A stretch of 13,968 nucleotides of DNA from Pseudomonadota bacterium (GTDB taxonomy: Bacteria; Pseudomonadota; Gammaproteobacteria; Arenicellales; Poriferihabitantaceae): assembly GCA_024226105.1 (NCBI GenBank), contig JAAELZ010000676.1, positions 1-13,968 of the forward strand, in the 5' to 3' direction. The number at the start of each line of letters is the position of its first letter. Within the stretch, counting starts at the first letter, position 1. The notes under the pieces are model-generated. The model did no database searches. It saw nothing but the letters and a program-made list of their open reading frames with translations, and had not been told where the DNA came from. Below, piece by piece: positions 1 to 6,914 of the stretch. The position numbers and the translations under genes were made by a program.

Positions 1-63
1 TAGCAGATAGCTACCGACGACACCCCCGTTCTTTAGGAAAAACTTGTTCCAGTACTGTTTCAT
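1..63 (-). CDS. ABC transporter permease, N-terminal fragment (PotB-like by context)
   Basis: Only the first 21 codons are in the window; the gene continues leftward past base 1. The visible residues start MKQYWNKFFLKNGG and then turn hydrophobic (VVGSYLL), which fits a cytoplasmic leader followed by the first membrane helix of a binding-protein-dependent permease. An AAGGTGA Shine-Dalgarno site lies 3 bases upstream of the ATG. The gene follows the ABC ATPase gene with a 66-bp gap in the same direction, so it is probably the inner-membrane channel subunit of the same importer. Permease identity is inferred from gene order, since too little protein is visible to recognise a family. Confidence 0.6.
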   Translation of the reverse strand, partial: MKQYWNKFFLKNGGVVGSYLL

Positions 64-129
64 ACGTTCACCTTAAAGTATTTGGCCTGGTTATTTGCGG
101 ATTGCATTCAAGTGTCGTTAATACCTGGA

Positions 130-1239
130 CTACTGGTCGCTTGCCAACTTTCCGGCAGGTGTAGCTATCGCGGTATCGGCAGAAAAACCGAGTTTGACCT
201 GCTCTCCAATCTGATGCGTCATTTCGCTACCATCATTGACGGTAGACAGTTTTATGGTTCGATCGGATCCCTCGACATCAAAAAAGACCTGCCAGAAATT
301 TCCTTCGAACTCGCGTTGCGTAACTTTTGCTTTAACCTGGTTATCAAACGCATCATCGCCACCAAATTTGAGAGATTCGGGCCGTATAAAAATGTGCGCA
401 GCATCGCCCACTTTTAACTGGACTTCGCCATGACGCTTAACGGCTCTGGCCCGAAGACTGCCCGAGGGCGTATCCACCACCGCATAACCATCCGCCATCG
501 CAGAAACCGTGCCTTCGAACAAATTATTTTCCCCTACAAAGGAGGCTACAAAAGATGTCTCCGGCAAATCATAAATGGTATTACCATCACCGACTTGTTC
601 GATCAGGGTATGGCTCATTACAGCGACGTTGTCCGACATCGTCAGAGCTTCGCCCTGATCATGAGTAATGTAGATGAACGTGATTCCAACACGCTGTTGA
701 ATAGCGCGCAGCTCCGTACGCATATGCTGACGAAGCTTGAGATCCAGTGCAGATAAGGGTTCATCTAGCAGCAGTACATCAGGTTCTGCACACAGAGCAC
801 GTGCAATCGCCACGCGCTGTTTTTGCCCTCCCGACAATTCATCAGGGATTTTGTCGCCCTGGCCGGGTAATGCGATCAGGTCCAGCAGTTCATCCGCTTT
901 CTTCCTGCGCTCAGCCGCGCCAACACCCGCGACTTCAAGCGAAAAAGTGATGTTCTCCCAAACCTTCATCAATGGAAATAATGCCAGGTTCTGAAAAATC
1001 AGCGCGGTCGGGCGCTTATTCGGCCCGATACCCTGCATGTTTTTCCCGCCAATGAGCACCTCGCCTTCTGAGGGATCCAGAAAGCCCGACACGGCGCGTA
1101 ACAGGGTGGTTTTTCCACACCCGGATGGACCTAAAAAGCTGAAAAATTCGCCTTCTTTGATATGAATATTGACGTCTTTTGCAGCGACATAGTCGCCGAA
1201 TCGAATCCAGACATCATTAAGTTGGACATCAGCACTCAT
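130..1239 (-). CDS. ABC importer ATPase, PotA-like (spermidine/putrescine class)
   Basis: This 369-residue protein is the ATP-hydrolysing subunit of an importer and should act at the cytoplasmic face of the inner membrane. It carries Walker A GPSGCGKT (residues 37-44), a Q-loop glutamine (Q83), the signature LSGGQKQR (135-142), Walker B ending LLLDE (156-160) and the switch histidine in ITHDQ (H193). The region after about residue 235 matches the C-terminal TOBE-type regulatory domain of PotA/CysA/FbpC proteins, and the length is normal for PotA. GGAGG lies just upstream of the ATG. It sits between the binding-protein gene and the permease fragment, so it serves the same transporter. Substrate cannot be read from the ATPase; polyamine or guanidino compound is inferred from neighbours. 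A separate start is plausible because a terminator-like hairpin precedes it. Confidence 0.93.
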   Translation of the reverse strand: MSADVQLNDVWIRFGDYVAAKDVNIHIKEGEFFSFLGPSGCGKTTLLRAVSGFLDPSEGEVLIGGKNMQGIGPNKRPTALIFQNLALFPLMKVWENITFSLEVAGVGAAERRKKADELLDLIALPGQGDKIPDELSGGQKQRVAIARALCAEPDVLLLDEPLSALDLKLRQHMRTELRAIQQRVGITFIYITHDQGEALTMSDNVAVMSHTLIEQVGDGNTIYDLPETSFVASFVGENNLFEGTVSAMADGYAVVDTPSGSLRARAVKRHGEVQLKVGDAAHIFIRPESLKFGGDDAFDNQVKAKVTQREFEGNFWQVFFDVEGSDRTIKLSTVNDGSEMTHQIGEQVKLGFSADTAIATPAGKLASDQ

Positions 1240-1270
1240 TTATAGCCTCCAGGTGAATACTATTTATTAA

Positions 1271-1290
1271 GGGCCCATATTTTTGGGCCT
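1271..1290. repeat. Small hairpin before the ABC ATPase gene
   Basis: GGCCCA (1272-1277) and TGGGCC (1284-1289) form a perfect 6-bp stem with a 6-base loop, plus a G-T closing pair. It lies about 30 bases upstream of the ATPase start on the transcribed strand. There is no proper U-tract after it, so it is more likely an mRNA structural element than a terminator. Confidence 0.4.
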
Positions 1291-1330
1291 GTAAAGTCAA
1301 TTACAAAATTTACCTCTATTTCGATTCGTG

Positions 1331-1362
1331 CCGGAAATGAGCGATTTATCGCTTAAACCCGG
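1331..1362. repeat. Dyad in the binding protein/ATPase intercistronic gap
   Basis: AGCGA (1340-1344) and TCGCT (1349-1353) pair around a TTTA loop, and the whole is bracketed by CCGG at 1331-1334 and 1359-1362, which can also pair. It is the middle of three inverted repeats in the 244-bp gap. Function is unknown; an mRNA-stabilising or REP-like role is possible. Confidence 0.3.
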
Positions 1363-1420
1363 TACTGAGGAAACAGGCGCACCTGCGTTTAAATTTTGCA
1401 ATCAACTTTTATTTTTTTCT

Positions 1421-1460
1421 AAAAGAAGGGCCCCTGCTCCTGATTTCAGGGAGGGGCCTT
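1421..1460 (-). terminator. Rho-independent terminator or attenuator after the binding-protein gene
   Basis: On the minus strand a GC-rich stem (AAGGCCCCT pairing with AGGGGCCCTT, + strand 1452-1460 with 1427-1435) encloses a second stem CCTG/CAGG (1439-1442 with 1447-1450). The stem is followed in the transcript by TTCTTTT. It starts 24 bases after the stop codon of the binding-protein gene. Since ATPase and permease genes follow in the same direction, it probably terminates only part of the transcripts, giving excess binding protein. Confidence 0.75.
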
Positions 1461-1483
1461 TACTTTTATTTAAAGCTGCGAAA

Positions 1484-2665
1484 TTAAGCCGCTTTCAGCT
1501 TGTTTTCGAACTCAGTTCGCACATCAGCATACCACTGAGGCTCTTTCGGCCAAGGCCACAGGTTGGCCAGTGAATCACCGGGGTAAACGCTGCCGAACAC
1601 CTTGCCATAACCATCGCTGGCGAAAGCATCTGCACCCAGAACCGCTGAGTTATAACCATGGCCTTTACTGCCCCATGCGTCATCTTTACCACCGTCAATA
1701 GAGCGACCGCCCACTTCGGGTTCGAAGCAGTAGTTTAAGAACTCGTACACCGCATCGACGTTCTCAGCCTGGCCGGATAACGCCATGCCGTCCACCCATG
1801 CCAAAGAACCTTCGACAGGTGCGCGATATTGCACGGGTTCACCGTCTTTCATCATGCTGATCGGTGGCCCATCCCAGGTTTGTCCCACCACAACGCCGTC
1901 GTTCAGCAGGCCATTCTTTTGCGAATCCGCGTCATTCCAGAACAATTTGATCTGTGCTTTGTTGGCGATACAGAAATCGGTTACCACGCCCCACACCTTA
2001 CGCATAGTCGCTTCATCATTGTAACCCGCTCGCATTGCGCCCGGATCGAGTTTGCCGGTGGTCTCCAGATACAGCCCAGCTCCCAGCATGCCGGAATGAG
2101 CACGCATCATGGTTTTACCTTTGACATCTTCCTGCCAGATATCCCCATAGCTTGGGATCTCACCATCACGTGGAGGTGTCCATTGATCAGTACGCCACGC
2201 AACCCCTTCGGTACCCCAGATCAGTGGCAGCCAGTGTGAACCTTTTCCACCAAAATCCCATTCTTCAGCGCCTACCTTAAGCATCGCGGGATTTACGTTA
2301 CCCAGCGTGGATATTCTTCCATAGTCGAAGGCTTGTAACAGGCCCAGTTCAGACCACTGCGGTGAACGCATATTGGTCGGGCTGCAAATATCAATACCGC
2401 GCCCTTTGGAAGCTTTCATCTTGTTGATGATCTCTTCGTTTGAGCCGATACCGGTAAAATTGATTTTAATACCTGATTTGGCTTCAAATGCCTTGAAGAA
2501 ACCAGCGGACAGGTAGTCCGACCACATCATCACATTGAGCTCACCCGATGAAGCTAACACCTTGGAGTTGATCACCCATGGGCTTGCAACAACGGCCGCA
2601 CTCGCCACGGCTGCGCCTTTAATTACTTTACGACGTGGTTGTGAAAATTCACTTTTCTTACTCAT
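1484..2665 (-). CDS. Periplasmic solute-binding protein, PotD/PotF-like, Tat-exported
   Basis: The 393-residue protein is the substrate-capturing subunit of the importer. The start chosen (ATG at 2665) has AGGAGG seven bases upstream; a longer in-frame reading to 2773 has no such support. The N-terminus has a twin-arginine motif (QPRRKVIKG, R11-R12), a moderately hydrophobic stretch, and likely cleavage near VLA-SS (about residue 38), so export should be by Tat. The mature part begins LNVMMWSDYLSAGFFKAFEAK, then NFTGIGSNEEIINKMKA, the usual beginning of polyamine-type binding proteins of the PotD class. The C-terminal WPWPKEPQWY segment is aromatic rich. Neighbouring ureohydrolase and transaminase genes suggest the ligand is a guanidino acid or polyamine; this is an inference. 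Confidence 0.9.
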   Translation of the reverse strand: MSKKSEFSQPRRKVIKGAAVASAAVVASPWVINSKVLASSGELNVMMWSDYLSAGFFKAFEAKSGIKINFTGIGSNEEIINKMKASKGRGIDICSPTNMRSPQWSELGLLQAFDYGRISTLGNVNPAMLKVGAEEWDFGGKGSHWLPLIWGTEGVAWRTDQWTPPRDGEIPSYGDIWQEDVKGKTMMRAHSGMLGAGLYLETTGKLDPGAMRAGYNDEATMRKVWGVVTDFCIANKAQIKLFWNDADSQKNGLLNDGVVVGQTWDGPPISMMKDGEPVQYRAPVEGSLAWVDGMALSGQAENVDAVYEFLNYCFEPEVGGRSIDGGKDDAWGSKGHGYNSAVLGADAFASDGYGKVFGSVYPGDSLANLWPWPKEPQWYADVRTEFENKLKAA

Positions 2666-2963
2666 TTTTACCCTCCTAACAGGTAGTTTAAATTTAAATG
2701 TACTCAATACTGCTGAGTACAGTTCCCCCGATAACACGGGTAATTGGATATCAGCATCAAGTGCATTATCCATTTTATTATGTCATTTTCATGACACTTA
2801 TGTTTTCACCCTCCATACAGGCCCGGGCCGTTCTTACGGTTACTTCATTCGTTACAGCACTAACGCATCCATACAGATGCACCTCTAAACGAATACCCAT
2901 TTCAGGCTAGCGCCTATATTACATAATCTCCAATTAAAGTGTAAAACAATTTACGACCTTAGT
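2666..2963. promoter_or_regulatory. 298-bp gap before the binding-protein gene, with dyads
   Basis: No coding region was found here. It holds two perfect inverted repeats, GTACTCA-N7-TGAGTAC at 2700-2720 and TGTCAT-N4-ATGACA at 2781-2796. It also holds a 9-bp direct repeat TCCATACAG at 2812-2820 and 2868-2876, the second copy lying inside GCATC-N6-GATGC (2865-2880). The gap is long for an operon, so a separate promoter for the binding-protein gene is likely. No convincing -35/-10 pair was identified on the minus strand. Confidence 0.4.
2700..2720. promoter_or_regulatory. Candidate operator dyad upstream of the binding-protein gene
   Basis: GTACTCA (2700-2706) and TGAGTAC (2714-2720) are a perfect 7-bp inverted repeat around ATACTGC. 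It lies 35 bases upstream of the binding-protein start, where a repressor or activator of that gene would be expected to bind. The bound protein is unknown. Confidence 0.4.
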
Positions 2964-3953
2964 CTAAGCGAGATTGCCCCCGCCGGCCGAGCCCATGGAT
3001 ACCTTGTCTGAAAACAGGCACAGTATCTCAAACATCATGGTCACGGCCACCAGCGCCGTATTACCACCGGGGTCAAAGGGAGGCGATACTTCAACCACAT
3101 CACCCCCGACAAAATTCAGCCCGCGTAAACCACGAATCACCTGTTGCGCCTGGGCCGTGGTAATGCCACCAATTTCCGGTGTTCCCGTGCCCGGCGCATA
3201 AACCGGATCCAGCGCATCGACGTCAAAACTTAAATAGCATGCTTGATCCCCCACTACGCGCCGCGCTTCCTGGACAACCGCTTCAACACCGAGATCAAAG
3301 AACTCTTCAATTTCGATCACGCGTATGCCCTGATCCAGGCCCCATTCTTTGTCTTTATCCGTATACAAGCCACCCCGTATACCAATCTGCACGGTACGTT
3401 TTGGGTCCAGTAAACCTTCTTCAATCGCGCGTCTGAAAGGCGTGCCATGGGTATATTTCGACTCGCCGAAATAGCGATCCAGGGTGTCGGTATGTGCGTC
3501 AAAATGCACCATGCCGCAGGCTTCGTTCCGGCACAAAGCACGCATAATGGGCAGCGTAACCAAATGATCTCCCCCGGCAGAAAGCGGGAGAATGTTCTTC
3601 TCAACAAGCGTGCGATAAAAGCCTTCTACCCGTTCCAGGGTATCGTTTATATCAACCGGGTTAACCGGGCTATCGCCCAGATCAGCGCAGCGGCTCTGGT
3701 GAAAAGGTTTAATTCCGGACACATGATGCACGTTTCGCACCATGGTGGACAAATCCCGCATTTGCCGCGGCCCATGCCGAGCGCCGGGGCGGTTAGTGGT
3801 GCCGCCATCCCAGGGCACCCCTACCAGGCCAATTTGTACCGCCTCCGCCTCTTCAACAGGAATATGACGCAAGCGCATGAATGTAGCAATGCCAGCGTAT
3901 CGAGGCAAAACATCGCCCGACACAGGCAGGTAGGACGGGTCGACTGAACTCAA
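2964..3953 (-). CDS. gpuA: Ureohydrolase, probable 3-guanidinopropionase (agmatinase/arginase family)
   Basis: This 329-residue cytoplasmic enzyme has the complete dinuclear manganese set of the ureohydrolase family: GGDH (H130), HFDAHTDT (D152, H154, D156) and SFDVDALDP (D244, D246). Family members cleave a guanidino group to urea plus an amine. The segments GVPWDGGTTNR, DRYFGESKYTHGTPFRRA and APGTGTPEIGG resemble bacterial guanidinopropionase/guanidinobutyrase enzymes more than arginases. At the position known to separate Pseudomonas GpuA (Tyr) from GbuA (Met), this protein has Tyr (Y161), favouring 3-guanidinopropionate, whose product is beta-alanine. The adjacent upstream gene encodes a beta-alanine-type transaminase, which fits. 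The start codon is TTG at 3953, with GGGAGG about six bases upstream; the first in-frame ATG would remove 26 conserved residues. Agmatinase or guanidinobutyrase activity remains possible. Confidence 0.85.
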   Translation of the reverse strand: MSSVDPSYLPVSGDVLPRYAGIATFMRLRHIPVEEAEAVQIGLVGVPWDGGTTNRPGARHGPRQMRDLSTMVRNVHHVSGIKPFHQSRCADLGDSPVNPVDINDTLERVEGFYRTLVEKNILPLSAGGDHLVTLPIMRALCRNEACGMVHFDAHTDTLDRYFGESKYTHGTPFRRAIEEGLLDPKRTVQIGIRGGLYTDKDKEWGLDQGIRVIEIEEFFDLGVEAVVQEARRVVGDQACYLSFDVDALDPVYAPGTGTPEIGGITTAQAQQVIRGLRGLNFVGGDVVEVSPPFDPGGNTALVAVTMMFEILCLFSDKVSMGSAGGGNLA

Positions 3954-3996
3954 TCGACCCTCCCAGGGACTGTGGTGTATTTAAGGGTATTCAATA

Positions 3997-5310
3997 TCAA
4001 ATCGCCCCTAGCACCCCGCGCAAACGCTCAACGATCTGATCAATATGCGATTTCTCGGCAATAAACGGCGGCGCAAGCAAGCCCGAATCACCCGTCATTT
4101 TGAGGTTCAAACCAGCGTGGAACAGGGCTTTTTGAACTTCCAGGCCACGCATGCCCGGCGCATCGCCCGGAACCAGATCAAAACCCGCTAACAAGCCGTA
4201 GCCGCGTATGTCTGTCACGATGGGTAAATCACTCAAAGAGAACATGCCATCAAGGAAATACTCGGACAAAGAATCGGCCGCCGCAAATGAATTCTCTTTT
4301 TCAAATAAATCCATGGTCGCCAGGCCTGCGGCACAGGCTGCAGGGTGGGCGGAATAGGTATATCCGTGAAATAACTCAATGGCTTTTTCAGGCGCTGCAT
4401 TGAAGATAGCATCGTGTACTTTGTCACTCGCAGCCACTGCACCCATAGGCAACGCGGCATTGGTCAGCGCTTTGGCCAGGGTCATGATATCCGGGATCAC
4501 ACCAAAGGCATCCGCCGCAAAAGGTTTTCCTGTGCGACCAAAACCGGTGATGACTTCATCAAAAATCAGCAAAATGCCGTGTTCGTCGCAAATCTCACGC
4601 AAGCGCTCCAGGTAACCTTTTGGTGGCACCAGGCAACCGGTGGAACCGGCAATGGGCTCGACGAAACAGGCCGCGATAGTATCGGGCCCATAGTTCAGGG
4701 CAATGCGCTCGAGATCATCCGCCAGTTCTTTACCGCCGGTTTCCGCCTGTCCACGGGTAAAACGATTTTCAGACTGCCAGGTATGTCGCATATGCACCAC
4801 GCCGGGAACACCAGGGCCAAAAGCCTGGCGATTTTTTATCATGCCACTCAGGGAAACGCCGCCCATATTCACGCCATGGTAGGCGCGTTCTCTGGAAGCA
4901 AATCGGATCCGCTGGCCTTCGCCGCGCGCATAATGATAAGCGTAGGCAATTTTCATCGCCGTATCCACCGACTCGGAACCCGAGTTAGCGAAGAATACGT
5001 GATTGATCGTTTCCGGCAACATCCCGGCCAGACGCTCTGCAAACTTGAAACCCAGTGGGTGGGCTGTTTGAAAAGGCGCGACATAATCCAGCTCGGCCAT
5101 CTGGGCGCTTACCGCCGCGTTGATCTCATCACGGCAATGCCCGAGGGGCGAGCAAAACAAACCCGAAGAACCATCGAGAATTTCCTTGCCGTTGTCGTCA
5201 TACATGTACATGCCTTTGGCACGCACCACGATACGAGGGGCTTGTTTGAAGTCACGGTTGCCGGTAAAAGGCATCCAGAAGCTGTTCAGCGCAGATTGAT
5301 CGAGTTTCAT
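3997..5310 (-). CDS. Class III aminotransferase, beta-alanine:pyruvate type
   Basis: The 437-residue PLP enzyme should move the terminal amino group of beta-alanine (or another omega-amino acid) to pyruvate, giving malonate semialdehyde and alanine. It has the fold-type I class III landmarks: FANSGSESVDTAMKIA for PLP phosphate binding (about 107-122), YHGVN (144-148), IFDEVITGFGRTG with the cofactor aspartate D251, and the Schiff-base lysine K280 in MTLAKALTN. The opening LNSFWMPFTGNRDFKQAPR and LDGSSGLFC are typical of omega-amino acid:pyruvate transaminases. Length is normal. It is first in the leftward gene set, 43 bp before the ureohydrolase, and divergent from the MocR gene. No strong Shine-Dalgarno site precedes the ATG. 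Related enzymes accept putrescine or 4-aminobutyrate, so the exact amine donor is uncertain. Confidence 0.9.
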   Translation of the reverse strand: MKLDQSALNSFWMPFTGNRDFKQAPRIVVRAKGMYMYDDNGKEILDGSSGLFCSPLGHCRDEINAAVSAQMAELDYVAPFQTAHPLGFKFAERLAGMLPETINHVFFANSGSESVDTAMKIAYAYHYARGEGQRIRFASRERAYHGVNMGGVSLSGMIKNRQAFGPGVPGVVHMRHTWQSENRFTRGQAETGGKELADDLERIALNYGPDTIAACFVEPIAGSTGCLVPPKGYLERLREICDEHGILLIFDEVITGFGRTGKPFAADAFGVIPDIMTLAKALTNAALPMGAVAASDKVHDAIFNAAPEKAIELFHGYTYSAHPAACAAGLATMDLFEKENSFAAADSLSEYFLDGMFSLSDLPIVTDIRGYGLLAGFDLVPGDAPGMRGLEVQKALFHAGLNLKMTGDSGLLAPPFIAEKSHIDQIVERLRGVLGAI

Positions 5311-5438
5311 TTCAGCTTAAATTAGGGGGTGTCTATTCAGGGCATATAGAATAATATCATTCCCCAAAATGAATATAGGGCCAGCTTGAATCTATCCGTG
5401 ATACCAGCCGAACTAATAAAAACCATGTAATATTTGCG
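5311..5438. promoter_or_regulatory. Divergent promoter region of transaminase and MocR genes
   Basis: This 128-bp AT-rich gap separates two divergent genes and should hold both promoters and the regulator's site. Repeated motifs are visible: ATATAG at 5344-5349 and again at 5373-5378 in the same orientation, starts 29 bp apart. GAAT/GAATA occurs at 5349, 5371 and 5388, with TATTC near 5334. MocR regulators such as GabR bind paired direct repeats about three helical turns apart, so the ATATAG pair is a reasonable but unproven site. Confidence 0.4.
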
Positions 5439-6914
5439 ATGACCGATTACCTTTTCCGCCTTCCTGACGACGCCACCGGCACCCTGCAAAGCCAGATTCA
5501 GGAAATGATGGTGGATGCGATTACCAAAGGCCATCTGGCACCGGGCGCGGCGATGCCCTCAGGGCGCAAACTGGCCGAGCAACTGAAAGTTGCGCGCAAT
5601 ACGGTGGTGCTTGCCTATCAGCAACTGTTAGATGAAGGATTTATTGTTGCACGCGAACGCAGCGGCTTTTATGTCAGTGATGACGTGCTGGCGGGGTTTG
5701 CCCGGGCCCCACAAACCGCACCTGATGAAGGTGCCGAAGCCGTTACAAAAATCGACTGGGAATCCAAATTTAGTTTTACCCCGGCATCCTTGCCCTATCT
5801 GCAAAAACCGCAGGACTGGCAACGCTACCCTTATCCCTTTGTTTGCGGGCAGTTCGACAAAAAACTATTTCCAATCGCCGACTGGCGTGAGTGCTGCCGC
5901 GAGGCTGCCGGAATCGCCGCGATTCATAACTGGGCATCAGACCATATTGATCGAGACAGTGAGTTACTGGTGGAACAGGTTCACAGCAAGCTATTACCGC
6001 GCAGAGGAATCTGGGCAGACCGTGATGAAATCCTGATTACGGTTGGCGCACAAAACGCACTGTTTCTCACTGCTCAACTGCTGCTAAAACCAGGCGACAC
6101 CATCGGGGTGGAAAATCCGGGTTATGCGGATGCACGCAACACTTTTCTCACTCAGACACAACACATCGAATTACTGGATGTCGATCATAAAGGCCTGGTG
6201 GTTGATGAACGCCTGGCAAATTGCCAGTGTGTTTACACCACGCCCAGCCACCAGTATCCAACCACCTATACCATGAGCAAAGCGCGACGACTGGAATTGC
6301 TGGAACAGGCCAATCAACACAACATTGTTATTATTGAAGACGACTACGAGTCGGAATTTAATTATGGAACCGAACCCATACCCGCACTCAAAAGCCTGGA
6401 TACCGAAGGACGCGTCATTTATGTCGGCAGCCTGTCCAAAACACTGGCACCGGGCATCCGCCTGGGCTACATGGTTGCACCGCGCGAATTGATTCGCCAG
6501 GCGAAAGCGCTGCGTCGCATCATGCTGCGCCACCCGCCTTCAAACAACCAGTTCATCATTGCGCAGTTTCTAAAACGGGGTTATCACGACGCCCTGATTC
6601 GTCGCATAACCCACACATTGCATCATCGATCACAGGTAATGAAGGAATTACTTGACCAGTATTTACCCGGGTCCACCCAAAAACCGGACTTTGGCGGTTC
6701 CTCATTCTGGGTGCGCGGCCCCAGGGGTCTGGATTGTCGTGAACTGGCAGCAACCGCAAAACAACAGGGCATCCTCATCGAGACCGGTAACCCGTCATTT
6801 TACCCGGGCACCGAAAAGCTAAACTACTTTCGGCTGGGCTTCTCGTCCATCAGCGTGGAACAAATCAAACTTGGGCTACCGCTGTTAAGCGAGCTAATAC
6901 ACCGGGAGAACTAA
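5439..6914 (+). CDS. MocR-family transcriptional regulator (GntR wHTH + aminotransferase domain)
   Basis: The 491-residue protein has an N-terminal GntR winged helix (about residues 10-80: SQIQEMMVDAITKGHLAPG, MPSGRKLAEQL, TVVLAYQQLLDEGFIVARERSGFYV), a linker, and a fold-type I aminotransferase domain to the C-terminus. PLP-binding residues look intact: NPGYADARNTF (226-236), IIEDDYESEFNY with D301/D302, and SLSKTLAPGIRLGYM with Schiff-base lysine K334. This is the full MocR/GabR/PdxR architecture. Such proteins sense an amino compound or PLP adduct and usually control a divergent gene. Here that gene is the transaminase, so beta-alanine or a related amine is the likely effector (inference). 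The ATG lacks a clear Shine-Dalgarno site. It is not a transaminase for the pathway itself, as the DNA-binding domain is present. Confidence 0.93.
   Translation: MTDYLFRLPDDATGTLQSQIQEMMVDAITKGHLAPGAAMPSGRKLAEQLKVARNTVVLAYQQLLDEGFIVARERSGFYVSDDVLAGFARAPQTAPDEGAEAVTKIDWESKFSFTPASLPYLQKPQDWQRYPYPFVCGQFDKKLFPIADWRECCREAAGIAAIHNWASDHIDRDSELLVEQVHSKLLPRRGIWADRDEILITVGAQNALFLTAQLLLKPGDTIGVENPGYADARNTFLTQTQHIELLDVDHKGLVVDERLANCQCVYTTPSHQYPTTYTMSKARRLELLEQANQHNIVIIEDDYESEFNYGTEPIPALKSLDTEGRVIYVGSLSKTLAPGIRLGYMVAPRELIRQAKALRRIMLRHPPSNNQFIIAQFLKRGYHDALIRRITHTLHHRSQVMKELLDQYLPGSTQKPDFGGSSFWVRGPRGLDCRELAATAKQQGILIETGNPSFYPGTEKLNYFRLGFSSISVEQIKLGLPLLSELIHREN

Noticed and set aside
2666..2773. Longer start (ATG at 2773) for the binding protein
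   Set aside because: It adds 36 residues ahead of the signal peptide and would bury the twin-arginine motif; ATG at 2665 has a perfect AGGAGG site.
2961..2972. CTTAG-T-CTAAG palindrome at the ureohydrolase stop codon as a terminator
   Set aside because: The stem has only five AT-rich pairs and no T-run follows it on the transcribed strand.
3447..3947. Open frame of 166 codons antisense to the ureohydrolase
   Set aside because: The opposite strand encodes a complete metal-ligand set; the antisense product has no family features.
4414..5325. Long open frame (303 codons) antisense to the transaminase
   Set aside because: It lies entirely over a well-recognised enzyme gene and encodes a low-complexity His/Arg-rich product, the usual antisense shadow of a GC-biased gene.
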